Counted from the first letter of the stretch, positions 34,332 to 43,666 are shown. The stretch is DNA of 64,000 bases from VXYK01 sp965214565 (GCA_965214565.1 OZ243951.1:682001-746000), one strand, 5' to 3'. A program made the numbers and translations. The notes: a model not told the origin generated them from the letters alone.

Positions 34332-35591
34332 TCAACCTTCTGCGGGTCCGGCTGGGTCTTCTCTTCTGCCCGGCGTGCCTTCTTTGGGGCCGGGAGTGAA
34401 CGTGACGGGCAGCGAGCGCCAGCCGGTGACGTTGGAAGAGTGGAACCGCACTTTGGCGTCGTGGTCGACCTCGTAGTCAGGCATTCGGCGCAGGATCTCC
34501 TCAACTGCCACCTTCCCCTCCATGCGAGCCAGAGCGGCGCCCAGACAGAAGTGCGCGCCGTATCCGAATCCCAGGTGTCTCTCCGGCCGTCGAAAGATGT
34601 TGAACTCCTCGGCCGTGGGTCCGAACTCCCGCTCGTCGTGGTTGGCCGCCCCGATGAGCAGCAGGACCGAGTCGCCCTGGTGCATCCGCTGCCCGTGTGC
34701 TTCGAAGTCCCGGGTGAGGGTGCGATGCATGTACTGGGTCGAGTTGTGGTAACGCAGGACTTCCTCAATCATGTCCGGGATCAGCGCAGGATCCGCGACC
34801 ACTGCGGCCTTCTGGTCCGGGTGCCGCGACAGCAGATCCATGGCGTTGGCCACCATCTTGGTGGTCGTTTCGTGGCCGGCGATGATGAACAGGATGCAGA
34901 ATCCGAGGAGTTCCTCGTCGGTGAGCGCCCGCCCGTCAACCTCGAACCCGACAAGATCATTGATGAGCCCTGATCCATCACCGGCCTTGCGTTTCGGCAG
35001 GTCTTCCATGAAATAGGTGATGAGGCCTGCCATCCCCTCGGCCGCCTCACGAGGGATCGCGAACACCCCGTCCTCACGGATCATCACCTTGTCGCTGTTG
35101 GCCCGCAAAGCCGGGCGATCCTGTTCCGGCACACCCAATATGGCCGAGATCACATCCATCGGGAAGGGGCTCGTGAGGTCGCCCACCACCTCAGCTCGGC
35201 CCGACTCGATGACCTCATCGAGGTAGCCGGTGAAGATCCCGCGGATCTCGGCTTCCATCTTGGCGACCGTGCGGGTCGTGAACACCCGGCTCACCAACTT
35301 GCGCAGCACGGTGTGTTCCGGCGGGTCGGCCTCGATCATCTGATCGAAGCCGGTGCTGTGGCCGATGGGCCGACGATTCTCCAGTGCTATTCCGCCGGCG
35401 GACGACAACAGCTCTGTGTCGCGAAAGCCCTCCAGGACATCCTCGAAGCGGCTAAAAGCCCAGAACTCGAGATCGGGGTTCCAATAGGCGGGAGCTTCGT
35501 CACGTAGCCGTTTGTACGTGACGTACGGATCGTCGTGATGCGCAAACCCGAACGGATTGTAAACAAGTTCAGCCACAGCGAGTTCAGCCAC
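34332..35591 (-). CDS. Cytochrome P450
   Basis: 419 residues, bacterial class I P450. I-helix oxygen-activation motif AGHETTTK; ERR triad in EEVLRYHNS and the FNIFRRPERHLGFGYGAHFC region, with heme thiolate Cys349 followed by LGAALARME. CYP-type hydroxylation of a hydrophobic substrate is expected; electron donors (ferredoxin and reductase) are not adjacent. GTG is the likely start, and a second GTG 15 nt in is possible because the N-terminal coding sequence contains an imperfect short repeat (GTGGCTGAACT). It lies between convergent mmsA and co-directional pnt genes (46 nt). Confidence 0.92.
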   Translation of the reverse strand: MAELAVAELVYNPFGFAHHDDPYVTYKRLRDEAPAYWNPDLEFWAFSRFEDVLEGFRDTELLSSAGGIALENRRPIGHSTGFDQMIEADPPEHTVLRKLVSRVFTTRTVAKMEAEIRGIFTGYLDEVIESGRAEVVGDLTSPFPMDVISAILGVPEQDRPALRANSDKVMIREDGVFAIPREAAEGMAGLITYFMEDLPKRKAGDGSGLINDLVGFEVDGRALTDEELLGFCILFIIAGHETTTKMVANAMDLLSRHPDQKAAVVADPALIPDMIEEVLRYHNSTQYMHRTLTRDFEAHGQRMHQGDSVLLLIGAANHDEREFGPTAEEFNIFRRPERHLGFGYGAHFCLGAALARMEGKVAVEEILRRMPDYEVDHDAKVRFHSSNVTGWRSLPVTFTPGPKEGTPGRREDPAGPAEG

Positions 35592-35637
35592 CCCAAGACC
35601 GTAGCCAAACCCGCCCGAAAGTTTCGATTCGCGAGAT

Positions 35638-37017
35638 TCAGAGGGACTGGAGGGACTTGGTGATCTCTACTACGGCCTCGCGTCCGTCGCCGAAGAGCAT
35701 CAGGGCGTTGTCGGCCGCAAAAAGGGGATTGGCGATCTTCGCGAAACCCGGGCTGAGGCTTCGCTTGATAACCACCACAACGTCGCTCTTGTCGACGTCG
35801 AGGATCGGCATTCCCGCTATCGGACTCGACGGGTCGGTGCGAGCCACGGGGTTCACAACGTCGTTGGCGCCGATGACGATGGTCACGTCGGTCTGCTCGA
35901 AGGTCGGGTTGATGTCGTCCATCTCCACGAGGCGCTCGTAGCTGACCTCTGCTTCGGCGAGCAGCACGTTCATGTGGCCGGGCATCCGTCCCGCGACCGG
36001 GTGGATGCCGAACACCACCTCCACACCACGCTCCTGCAAACGCCTCATGAGGTCCCGCACAGCGTGCTGCGCTTGAGCGACTGCAAGCCCGTAGCCGGGG
36101 ACGATCGCCACACGCTCGGCCGACTCGAGCAGCATCGCCACATCGTCGGGAGAGGTTGATCGGACCTTGCCTGCATAGACGTCGTCGACATCGCTGCCGC
36201 CCGCTCCCGACGGCGCGGGGCTGAACATCACCGCCAGCAGTGTGCGGTTCATGGCGACGCACATAATCTGGGTGAGGATCAGGCCGCTTGCTCCTACCAG
36301 TGAACCGGCGATGATCAACAGCGAGTTGTCGAGTACGAAACCAGCTGCCACCGCAGCCATGCCGGACAATGAGTTCAACAGGGCGATCACCACCGGCATG
36401 TCGGCTCCGCCGATCGGCAGTACCACCAACAGTCCGAGAAGCGCTCCGACCCCGACCAGCAGCCACAACCACAGAGCATTCTGTGCGTCGACAACCATCA
36501 GCACGCCGAGAACCACCGCTGCCACCGCTCCAAGGGCGCTGAGCACCGAGATGCCGGTGAACCCCGACCAACGCAGAGCTTCGCGGAGCTTTGCGAAGGC
36601 GACGAGACTCCCTGTGAACGTCACCGCCCCGATCATCGATGCCAGCGCCGCTGACGACGACAACCGCGAGGTGTCGCTGGCCAGGTCAACAGCCTGAGTG
36701 TATGACGCAGCCGCAACCAGAACCGACGCACCCCCGCCGAAGCCGTTGAACAACGCAACCAGTTCGGGCATCGCGGTCATCTGCACGCGCACGGCCAGCA
36801 GAACTCCCACACCCGCTCCCAGAATCACCCCTCCGATGATCCATCCGAAGCCGATGATGGAGTTGTCGGTGAGCGTGACCAGAACGGCGACGAGCATACC
36901 CGCCGCCCCGTACTGGTTGCCCCGCACCGCGGTGCGGGGGCGACTGAGCCGCTTCAGACCGAAGATGAACAGGATTGCCGCCGCGAGGTAACCGAGCGCG
37001 GCCCAGTCGTTGGTCAC
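35638..37017 (-). CDS. pntB: NAD(P) transhydrogenase subunit beta
   Basis: 459 residues. About nine hydrophobic spans occupy residues 1-250, then the NADP(H)-binding domain III: VAIVPGYGLAVAQAQHAVRD, VVFGIHPVAGRMPGHMNVLL, YERLVEMDDINPTFEQTDVT and GMPILDVDKSDVVVVIKRSL. These are the standard PntB signatures. With PntA it uses the proton gradient to reduce NADP with NADH, giving NADPH for the many NADPH-, F420- or flavin-dependent oxygenases nearby. Its ATG overlaps the pntAb stop by 4 bp (ATGA). Confidence 0.96.
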   Translation of the reverse strand: MTNDWAALGYLAAAILFIFGLKRLSRPRTAVRGNQYGAAGMLVAVLVTLTDNSIIGFGWIIGGVILGAGVGVLLAVRVQMTAMPELVALFNGFGGGASVLVAAASYTQAVDLASDTSRLSSSAALASMIGAVTFTGSLVAFAKLREALRWSGFTGISVLSALGAVAAVVLGVLMVVDAQNALWLWLLVGVGALLGLLVVLPIGGADMPVVIALLNSLSGMAAVAAGFVLDNSLLIIAGSLVGASGLILTQIMCVAMNRTLLAVMFSPAPSGAGGSDVDDVYAGKVRSTSPDDVAMLLESAERVAIVPGYGLAVAQAQHAVRDLMRRLQERGVEVVFGIHPVAGRMPGHMNVLLAEAEVSYERLVEMDDINPTFEQTDVTIVIGANDVVNPVARTDPSSPIAGMPILDVDKSDVVVVIKRSLSPGFAKIANPLFAADNALMLFGDGREAVVEITKSLQSL

Positions 37018-37337
37018 GAACCGTCTCCGTCGGTGTCCGGCTGATCCACGGGAGCACGACGCCGCTTCGGACCGAACATGTGCAGCATTCGATGGGTCAC
37101 GAGAAAGCCTCCCACCACATTGATCATCGCCATGGTGACCGCAACGAATCCCAGGACCGCTGTGAACGTCGAGTGGTCTGAACCGGCGGCCAACAACGCC
37201 CCCACGATCGTGATGCCCGAGATCGCGTTGGAACCCGACATCAGCGGGGTGTGCAGTGTCGGGGGCACCTTGGTGATCAACTCCACCCCGAGGAATACGG
37301 CCAGCACCAGCAGGGTGACGGCGATCAGCAGTTCCAC
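37014..37337 (-). CDS. pntAb: NAD(P) transhydrogenase subunit alpha part 2 (membrane part)
   Basis: 107 residues from GTG 37337, 4 nt after the pntAa stop with GAGAAGG overlapping that stop; the longer open frame upstream lies inside pntAa. Three hydrophobic spans: ELLIAVTLLVLAVFLGVELI, then AISGITIVGALLAAG and the FTAVLGFVAVTMAMINVVGG stretch, then FLVTHRMLHMF. The VPPTLHTPLMSGSNAISGI loop is a PntAb hallmark. Middle gene of a three-gene split-type transhydrogenase operon. Confidence 0.93.
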   Translation of the reverse strand: MELLIAVTLLVLAVFLGVELITKVPPTLHTPLMSGSNAISGITIVGALLAAGSDHSTFTAVLGFVAVTMAMINVVGGFLVTHRMLHMFGPKRRRAPVDQPDTDGDGS

Positions 37338-37341
37338 CTTC

Positions 37342-38508
37342 TCAGCCCTCCCCGAGCGCGGCCAGGACTTCGTCATGGACGACCGCACCGTCGTGGGTGA
37401 CCAGCATGGCCGAGAGAATCTCGTCGTCACTGCGCAGCTCCACCTCACCGTCGGGGGCGAGATAGGTCAGGAACGCCACAAGGTTGCGGGAGAACATTTC
37501 GCTGGCGTGACGGGCACATTTTGAAACCAGATCGGTCGGTCCGAGAACCGTTACACCGTTGCACTCAACCTTCCCGTCGGCTTCGGTCACCTCGCAGTTG
37601 CCGCCGCGCTCGGCCGCCAAATCGACCAGCACCGATCCGGCCTCCATTGCGTCGACCATCTCCGCGGTGACGAGCAGGGGGGATGGTCGACCCGGCACGG
37701 ATGCGGCAGTGATCACAACATCGGCTCCGGCCACATACGGGGTCAGCATCTCGCGCTGGATCTGCGCAACGTCATCACTCTGGGTGACCGCGTAGCCGTT
37801 GATGCTCGTGACGGCCTTGGATCCAACAGCGTCCGGCGAAACCTCGAATTCCAACGCACGGGCGCCTATCGAACGAATCTGCTCGACTGCCTCGGGGCGC
37901 ACGTCGTAGGCGTCCACGACACCACCGAGCCGCCTAGCGGTGCCGATGGCCTGCAGGCCGGCCACGCCTGCGCCGAGGACCAGCACTCTGGCCGGAGCCA
38001 GCGTGCCCGCAGCGGTCATCATCAACGGGAACATCTGGGGCAGGCTGCTCGCGGCGAGCAGCACGGCCTCGTACCCGGCGATCGTCGCCATCGACGACAG
38101 CACGTCCATCGTCTGGGCGCGGGTGACGCGCGGTACCAGATCCAAAGAGAATGCCGAGACACCGTTCGTCGCATGGCGCTGTGCCCTGTGGGGCGCCCAC
38201 AGCGGGTCGAAGACGCCCACGAACACTGTCGCGGGCACCGCGGCCGGGTTGACCGACGAGGAACCCATCGGAGCGTCCCGCACCGAGACAACAACATCGG
38301 CGACGCCCGCGTCCAGAGCAAGCCGATCGACGATGGTCGCCCCGGCACGCAGATAGGCGTCGTCGTCGAAGCCCGAGCCCGAGCCTGCGCTGCACTCCAC
38401 GGACACGTCGCAACCCTGCCGCACCAACGCGGCGACACCATCGGGAACAAGAGCGACTCGGTTCTCCCTCGGTGCTGACTCACGCAACAGTCTCAGCCGC
38501 ACAAGCAT
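37342..38508 (-). CDS. pntA: NAD(P) transhydrogenase subunit alpha part 1 (NAD-binding)
   Basis: 388 residues, alanine dehydrogenase/PntA-type. The N-terminus RESAPRENRVALVPDGVAAL, then AQTMDVLSSMATIAGYEAVL, Rossmann VLVLGAGVAGLQAIGTARRL with AYDVRPEAVEQIRSIGA, and MVDAMEAGSVLVDLAAERGG are all standard. It binds NAD(H) as domain I. First gene of pntAa-pntAb-pntB. TAATCT lies 3 nt before ATG 38508 and 9 nt before an in-frame GTG at 38502; leaderless initiation at one of these is possible. Confidence 0.95.
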   Translation of the reverse strand: MLVRLRLLRESAPRENRVALVPDGVAALVRQGCDVSVECSAGSGSGFDDDAYLRAGATIVDRLALDAGVADVVVSVRDAPMGSSSVNPAAVPATVFVGVFDPLWAPHRAQRHATNGVSAFSLDLVPRVTRAQTMDVLSSMATIAGYEAVLLAASSLPQMFPLMMTAAGTLAPARVLVLGAGVAGLQAIGTARRLGGVVDAYDVRPEAVEQIRSIGARALEFEVSPDAVGSKAVTSINGYAVTQSDDVAQIQREMLTPYVAGADVVITAASVPGRPSPLLVTAEMVDAMEAGSVLVDLAAERGGNCEVTEADGKVECNGVTVLGPTDLVSKCARHASEMFSRNLVAFLTYLAPDGEVELRSDDEILSAMLVTHDGAVVHDEVLAALGEG

Positions 38509-38583
38509 CGAAGATTAGCAGGTCCGTTCATGCTCCGGGTGCCACGCGGCGGTTGCCCGCCACAGGTTCAGCGTTTCGTCACC

Positions 38584-39771
38584 TCATCGGTTGAAACGAC
38601 GCAGAGCGTGACGGCGGCGTTCAGCCTGGTGTTCACGGCGGGCTCGGGAATCCAGCCGTGGCGTGTCTGGGTGGAGATGCTGCGCGACTTCAGACATCGA
38701 CATCAGGCGCAGTGTGGGAACCGGTGTTGTTTCGGCGTTGTTCCAACGGTAGGTGATGCCGCCCTGGGGACATCCGCCGAGAGCGATCCAGTTCTCGATT
38801 CCGGGATCGCGGTGCGACACCACTGCCCGCAACACCCCGTCGGGGTCGATATGCGCCTGCGAATCGTTGAGGGTCGTGGGCAGGTTCACGTAGTCGAGGC
38901 TCTGGAACCAGGTGTCGCCCACCTGGATGTTCCAGTACAGGCACTTCGGCGGGGTCACCTCGAGGAGCAGCGCCTCGTCCTCACCCACCTCGAACCAGCA
39001 CTGCCCGTAGGCCTGTTGGTCGCTGCCGCCGTATCCGACCCCGCTGACCTTGCGGCCGGTCATGTGCTCGAAGGAGTTGACCTCTCCCCGTTCACGTTGG
39101 CTGACCACATAGTCGGTCCAGAACTTCGGGACGATGCTCATCTCGGCGGCCAACTCGTCCAGGCCCGCAACCGCGTCCACCGCGTTCAACCGCTGTGGCG
39201 GCTCAACCGAGTCGAGGCAATCGAGGTGCAGGTCCGCGAGGTCCTCACCGGACCAGTCAGAGAAGAACTGGCGCACCAGCAGGCGGCACTGTTGGGGCTC
39301 GAGCTGGTACCAGTTGCCCCGATGGTCACCGGGGTCGGGGGCCGGGCTGAACACGACGTCCATGCGTCCGTCACCGACGTCGATCAACTCGGGCGTGCCG
39401 ATGTTGAGGATCTGTGTGACTTTGCCCCTTCCGAAACGGAAGTCCATCAGTGAGAACCCGAGATAGCGGGGCGTGTCGATGCGTCCCGTCAGCCGGTAAC
39501 TGCGGTGCAGGTCCATCGGCGCGGACATGTATAAGCCGTCGGGGTTGTCCTGGCCCATCTTGGCCGGATACGTCCAGCCCAGCTCGGGGTGGTCCGGGTC
39601 GCAGTTCTCCAACAGGCGGTCGGTTGCCGCGCACAGCATCCGCAGATGATGACGCAGCCCTTCAGCCTGTTCGGAGGCATCGATGTCTAGCGATGGATCG
39701 AACACGTATTCGGCCGATTCCTTGAGGGTGTCGCAGAGCCGATCCCATGCGGCTTTCAGGTCGCTGTCCAT
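38584..39771 (-). CDS. DUF1214-like domain protein
   Basis: 395 residues with no enzyme signature I can name. The sequence plan (LYMSAPMDLHRSYRLTGRID, RYLGFSLMDF, ELIDVGDGRMDVVFSP, DHRGNWYQLEPQQCRLLVRQ, and late GGCPQGGITYRW) follows DUF1214/DUF1254-family proteins. In that family a beta-sandwich domain ends with 'GNW...L.....L.vR.Y'. Function is unknown. No signal peptide or membrane span. It stands alone, 75 nt upstream of pntAa on the same strand, and divergent from the alcohol dehydrogenase gene (101 bp between). Confidence 0.65.
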   Translation of the reverse strand: MDSDLKAAWDRLCDTLKESAEYVFDPSLDIDASEQAEGLRHHLRMLCAATDRLLENCDPDHPELGWTYPAKMGQDNPDGLYMSAPMDLHRSYRLTGRIDTPRYLGFSLMDFRFGRGKVTQILNIGTPELIDVGDGRMDVVFSPAPDPGDHRGNWYQLEPQQCRLLVRQFFSDWSGEDLADLHLDCLDSVEPPQRLNAVDAVAGLDELAAEMSIVPKFWTDYVVSQRERGEVNSFEHMTGRKVSGVGYGGSDQQAYGQCWFEVGEDEALLLEVTPPKCLYWNIQVGDTWFQSLDYVNLPTTLNDSQAHIDPDGVLRAVVSHRDPGIENWIALGGCPQGGITYRWNNAETTPVPTLRLMSMSEVAQHLHPDTPRLDSRARREHQAERRRHALRRFNR

Positions 39772-39860
39772 CCGCCTTGTCTAGTGCCCGCAGATGTTGA
39801 GGGTGTAGCCGGAATCGGGATCTCGTCTCCCAGCATTGTTCAACGGCGCGCCGCGTGCGC

Positions 39861-39866
39861 GACACT
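39861..39866 (+). promoter_or_regulatory. -10-like box before the alcohol dehydrogenase gene
   Basis: GACACT (one mismatch to TANNNT) ends 6 nt before ATG 39873, the same spacing as other leaderless-type starts here. Confidence 0.3.
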
Positions 39867-39872
39867 GGCGGG

Positions 39873-40961
39873 ATGCAGGGACTGATTCTTGAAGGAACGA
39901 CCGAAGACTCCGTGCGTCTGTCGACCGATGTCGAGTTCGCGCAGCGCGACCTGGCCCCCCGCCAGGTACGCGTCGAGATCAAGGCCGCCGGCGTGTGCGG
40001 ATCCGATCTGAGTTGCGTGCACGGCAAGTACTACATGCCGACGCCGCTCGTGCCGGGCCATGAGGCCGCCGGTGTGGTTGTGGAGACGGGCTCCGCGGTC
40101 ACGTACTGCCAAGTTGGCGACCACGTCATTCTCTCGACCTTCAGCAATTGCGGCCACTGCGCGGACTGCGAGGGAGGTGATCCCGGGAACTGCAGCGTGT
40201 CGATGGGGAACCTCACCCAGCCCTACTGTGAGCGCGACCAGCCGCTCTACAACTTTGCCGGGATCGGCGCCTTCGTGCAGGAGACGATCGTGGGTGAGAA
40301 CCAGTGCATCCCGATCCCCGCGGAGATGCCCCTCACCGCTGCGGCGCTTATCGGCTGTGGTGTCATCACAGGCACCGGCGCGGTGTTCAACCGGGCACGG
40401 CTGCAGCTCGGCGACACCTGTGTGGTCATCGGTGCCGGCGGTGTCGGCCTCAATGTCATCCAGGCAGCCAAGCTCTGTGGGGCCAGCCAGATCATCGCTG
40501 TGGACCGGGTCCCCGAGAAGGAGGCCTTCGCCATCGACTTCGGAGCGACCGACTTTATTCTGGCCGACGAGGGTGTCGACGTGATCAGCGAGGTCAAGAA
40601 GATGACCGGTACCGGCGTTGATCACGCTTTCGAGGTGGTGGGTTCCACGAAGCTCCTCACCGACTGTCTGGCGATGACCCGGCCGGGCGGCAACATCTGC
40701 GCGGTGGGTGTGCCGGACCTCACCGCCGAGGTCACCTACCCGTTCCAGGCTCTGCACCAGAACAAGAACCTGTTGGGCATCCGTGCGGGTGGCGCGCGTC
40801 CCCGCAAGGACTTCCCGATGCTGGCCAACCTCTACCTGAAGGGCCAATTGAAACTCGATCAACTGATCAGCAACACCGCCGGTCTCGACGGGCTCCAAGG
40901 TGCCTTCGATGCCATCAAGACCGGCACTGAGGCCCGCACCGTCCTGTTGCCTAACGGCTGA
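39873..40961 (+). CDS. Zn-dependent alcohol dehydrogenase (class III-like, MDR superfamily)
   Basis: 362 residues from ATG 39873, which fits the family start (MQGLILEG) and the upstream -10 box; ATG 39855 is an alternative. Catalytic zinc ligands in AAGVCGSDLSCVHG and VPGHEAAGVV; structural zinc Cys cluster NCGHCADCEGGDPGNC. NAD site VVIGAGGVGLNVIQAAKL followed by AVDRVPEK (Asp after strand 2, so NAD preferred). It oxidises alcohols or hemithioacetals. Relatives in actinobacteria include NDMA-dependent and mycothiol-dependent enzymes; the choice cannot be made by eye. Confidence 0.92.
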   Translation: MQGLILEGTTEDSVRLSTDVEFAQRDLAPRQVRVEIKAAGVCGSDLSCVHGKYYMPTPLVPGHEAAGVVVETGSAVTYCQVGDHVILSTFSNCGHCADCEGGDPGNCSVSMGNLTQPYCERDQPLYNFAGIGAFVQETIVGENQCIPIPAEMPLTAAALIGCGVITGTGAVFNRARLQLGDTCVVIGAGGVGLNVIQAAKLCGASQIIAVDRVPEKEAFAIDFGATDFILADEGVDVISEVKKMTGTGVDHAFEVVGSTKLLTDCLAMTRPGGNICAVGVPDLTAEVTYPFQALHQNKNLLGIRAGGARPRKDFPMLANLYLKGQLKLDQLISNTAGLDGLQGAFDAIKTGTEARTVLLPNG

Positions 40962-41000
40962 GGACCGCGGGCCGCTGACAGCGCGGAGGATTCCGGTCCT
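40961..41000. terminator. Candidate bidirectional terminator between convergent genes
   Basis: AGGACCG at 40961-40967 pairs with CGGTCCT at 40994-41000, with further possible pairing inside (CCGCG 40965-40969 with CGCGG 40982-40986, mutually exclusive in part). It lies between the ends of the alcohol dehydrogenase (+) and the EthD-like gene (-). No T-run, as is common in high-GC actinobacteria. Confidence 0.4.
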
Positions 41001-41008
41001 CCCAGCGA

Positions 41009-41737
41009 TCACATGACTTGATCGGTGTCGAGCTTGGGGGGCAGCGAACTGGCCCGGAGCCGTTGAGCGAACGAATAGTCGAGCGGTGTGATCGCGTCGA
41101 AAGGGGCGTCGAGGACTATCTCGGCCTCGCCATAGCCCGCGGCCTCGCGGGTTGCCTGGGTGGTATCGGCTGTGACGCCTGAGATCAGGTAGATGTCGGC
41201 TTCGAGTCCGTCGAAGAAGCGGCTGGTGAACGACATCACGCCGTGCACGCCGTCGACGCCGACTGCCCGCTCGGCTACGGTTCGTGCCTCACCGCCACGC
41301 CGCAGCACGACCCGGATGCCGGTGTGGCCGAGGTAGGGAATGTCACGGTCATCGAGGTTCAAGGTTGGATCGCCGACAACCCAGGAGAGGTCCATTGCGT
41401 CACCGGTCCTGACCGTCCGGCGGCCTGCCCCCTCCATTCGACCCGCGGCTTCCAGAAGCTCGCGGAAGACCGTCATCGCCGCTATCGCCTCGGCAGGATC
41501 TACCGCCGTGAGATAGATCGTGACGTTGACACCCTTGCCGTTCTCGAAACCCCGATGAGGCTCGTCGGGCAGCCGGATGTCGTGAAGTTCCGGTGGTGCG
41601 ACATAACGGCGGCCCGCGGCGATCTCGGGCATGGCGATGTTGGGCGGCAGATGCTCCAGGTCGTACCAGCGGTTCCAACTCTCGATGTTGTCGTGGTCGG
41701 TGTCCAGCGCTGTGAAGATGATCCCTTTGGTTTCCAT
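41009..41737 (-). CDS. EthD/dimeric alpha-beta barrel-like protein
   Basis: 242 residues. The start KGIIFTALDTDHDNIESWNR with WYDLEHLPPNIAMPEIAAG is the pattern of ferredoxin-like dimeric barrels (EthD/DUF4286-type), in which a 'WYd.EHlp.....PG...g.Ry' segment lines the cavity. A second, weaker copy seems present in the C-terminal half (VMSFTSRFFDGLEADIYLIS), so the protein may be a duplicated barrel. Function unknown; such proteins are small oxygenases, dehalogenating or binding partners. Third gene of the operon SnoaL-like, amidohydrolase, this gene (23-nt gap). Confidence 0.6.
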   Translation of the reverse strand: METKGIIFTALDTDHDNIESWNRWYDLEHLPPNIAMPEIAAGRRYVAPPELHDIRLPDEPHRGFENGKGVNVTIYLTAVDPAEAIAAMTVFRELLEAAGRMEGAGRRTVRTGDAMDLSWVVGDPTLNLDDRDIPYLGHTGIRVVLRRGGEARTVAERAVGVDGVHGVMSFTSRFFDGLEADIYLISGVTADTTQATREAAGYGEAEIVLDAPFDAITPLDYSFAQRLRASSLPPKLDTDQVM

Positions 41738-41760
41738 TGCTCAGTCCAGTCTGTGGTGCT

Positions 41761-42972
41761 TCAGCCGAGGGGCAGCACGGGGGTCGGAAGAGGGTGTCGG
41801 TAGAGGGCGGCGGCGTTCTGGCTGCACATCATGCGAAGTTCGGCCGCGGGCACCTCACCCCACAGGTCTGCGATCACCTGCTGGGTGTCGGGCCAGGTCG
41901 AGTCACCGTGGGGATAGTCGGTCTCGAGGCAGATGTTCTCGACTCCGATCACTTCGCGGCAGCGGATCGTCGAGGGGTCGTCGATCGTGCAGAACCAGAA
42001 GTTTCGGCGCAGCACGTCGGCGGGACGCTCAGCCCAGCCCCTGCCGTAACCGGAACGGTCGACGAGGTTGTCGAGCCGGTCGATCAGCATCGGCACCCAG
42101 CCGATACCGCCCTCGCTCATCGCTATCTTCAATCGCGGTTGACGCAGCGGGTACTCCGACCATAGCCATTCAGCACACGACCCGAGCGAGAGCTGACCGA
42201 ACATGGTGGCGCCGAGTTGCAGACCCGGCGACCCTTGCGGCATCGGGTACATGCCGGAGCTGCCGACATGCAGAGAAATCACGGTTTCAGTGTCGACGCA
42301 GGCTTGAATGACCGGATCCCAGAAATCCCGTTCCCAGAGACTGGGAAGGCCGATGGCATGGGGACGCTCGGGCATTGTTACCGAGACGAACCCGCGGGCC
42401 GCGTTGCGGTGAATCTCCTCCACCGCACCCTCCGACGAGCCGAGGTAGGTGATCCCGCCAGGAATGACCCGCTCGGGATAGGGCTCATACCATTCGGTGA
42501 AGAGCCAGTCGTTCCAGGCTCTTACCGCATCAATGCCGACCTCCGGGTCACTTGCCCCGGCGAAGACCGAGCCGCAGAACCCGGTGATCTGGCTCGGGAA
42601 GTTGAGCATCGCCCAGATACCGCCGAGGTCCATGTCACGCACCCGCGCCTCGATGTCGTAGCACCCAGGTCGCATCTGCTCGAAACGGAAGGGTTCGATC
42701 CTGACGGTCTCGGCTCGCCGGCCGGCCACCGCATTCATGCCCATCTGCACGTACCGTGCACTGTCGAATTCCCAAACCTGGTGCCCCTCGTCGGTCTCGA
42801 TCAGTTGAGGTCCGCGATCACGGAGCCCCGGCTGCATGTAGGTCTCAAAGAGGTGGGGCGGTTCGACGACGTGGTCGTCTACGGACACAACCGTGTAGCG
42901 CACCTCCGCGGGTGGGGGGTCCGGCAGGAAGAGGTCGTCGGACAGTTCGGTCATCTCGCCGTAGGAACTCAC
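41761..42972 (-). CDS. Amidohydrolase family protein (amidohydrolase_2)
   Basis: 403 residues. Metal motif near the start VVSVDDHVVEPPHLFETYMQ (Asp-Asp-His variant), VISLHVGSSGMYP with the metal-site His, LKIAMSEGGIGWVPMLIDRL, and the end ENICLETDYPHGDSTWPDTQ with the final Asp. These fit ACMSD-like hydrolases/decarboxylases with a partner SnoaL gene. Its start overlaps the SnoaL-like stop by 4 bp (ATGA) and it precedes the EthD-like gene. This SnoaL + amidohydrolase arrangement suggests a multi-step catabolic module for an aromatic or polyketide-like compound; substrate unknown. Confidence 0.9.
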   Translation of the reverse strand: MSSYGEMTELSDDLFLPDPPPAEVRYTVVSVDDHVVEPPHLFETYMQPGLRDRGPQLIETDEGHQVWEFDSARYVQMGMNAVAGRRAETVRIEPFRFEQMRPGCYDIEARVRDMDLGGIWAMLNFPSQITGFCGSVFAGASDPEVGIDAVRAWNDWLFTEWYEPYPERVIPGGITYLGSSEGAVEEIHRNAARGFVSVTMPERPHAIGLPSLWERDFWDPVIQACVDTETVISLHVGSSGMYPMPQGSPGLQLGATMFGQLSLGSCAEWLWSEYPLRQPRLKIAMSEGGIGWVPMLIDRLDNLVDRSGYGRGWAERPADVLRRNFWFCTIDDPSTIRCREVIGVENICLETDYPHGDSTWPDTQQVIADLWGEVPAAELRMMCSQNAAALYRHPLPTPVLPLG

Positions 42973-43529
42973 AGGTCGGCCAGAGTAACGGGGCGAATCT
43001 GCGCGGGCTCCACCGGTCGGCTCGCAATGCCGGCCCAGCCGTCACCAGCGGTGTAGGAGTCCTCACACTGCACCAGGCCGTCCTCGTCGAAGCCCCAGAC
43101 GATCATCATCCGGGTCTGGAACATGTACAGGCCGTCGGGGTCTGCGACATCGATCCCGGCGTCGGCCAAGAAAGCCCCCGGGAATGCCATGCGCATCGGT
43201 CCCTCCGTGGTGACGGCATCCTGGTCCACCACCATGCGATCGACTGCATGTTCGACGTTGTTGCGGCCGCTCTCAACCAGGTCCGCGTAGAACGCTCCGA
43301 CTCCGTCCTTACCCGCCACATCGGTGACCTCGTCTCCGAAGAAGCGATAGTGGGCGTGCGGGGAAACCGTCGCCATCAGACGCTCATAGTCGGGCAGGGC
43401 CTCGGCTTTGGCATGTTCAATGATCGTGCCGAGCAGTTGGCGACGCCGCGGGTCTGTCTCGGTTGCCAACCGCTGTTCGGCCATCGCCCAGTTCTTTCGC
43501 TGATCGATCAGATACTCCACGTTGCGCAT
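42969..43529 (-). CDS. SnoaL-like (NTF2-fold) protein
   Basis: 186 residues. N-terminal helix MRNVEYLIDQRKNWAMAEQR, then DYERLMATVSPHAHYRFFGD, GVGAFYADLVESGRNNVEHA and a strand-rich end (MMIVWGFDEDGLVQCEDSYT). This is the NTF2-like fold common in polyketide cyclases and epoxide or sterol isomerases. First gene of the operon with the amidohydrolase and EthD-like genes; stop/start overlap ATGA. A function specific to this member cannot be assigned. Confidence 0.78.
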   Translation of the reverse strand: MRNVEYLIDQRKNWAMAEQRLATETDPRRRQLLGTIIEHAKAEALPDYERLMATVSPHAHYRFFGDEVTDVAGKDGVGAFYADLVESGRNNVEHAVDRMVVDQDAVTTEGPMRMAFPGAFLADAGIDVADPDGLYMFQTRMMIVWGFDEDGLVQCEDSYTAGDGWAGIASRPVEPAQIRPVTLADL

Positions 43530-43660
43530 CTCCTCGGCTGGCTTGCGTGATCCCTATTTACGCCCACGAAACAAGGCAGACCAAATTGTCGAGCATCAAA
43601 ACACTCCCGGATCCCACGATCCAGCGCGGGCCCGGGTGGAGTGGATGCGCAACAAGTGCC

Positions 43661-43666
43661 TACGCT
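43661..43666 (+). promoter_or_regulatory. -10 box of a probable leaderless promoter for the epimerase gene
   Basis: TACGCT ends 6 nt before GTG 43673. This box decides the start: the open frame extends 210 nt further upstream but that part has no coding character and overlaps the divergent SnoaL gene start. Confidence 0.5.
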
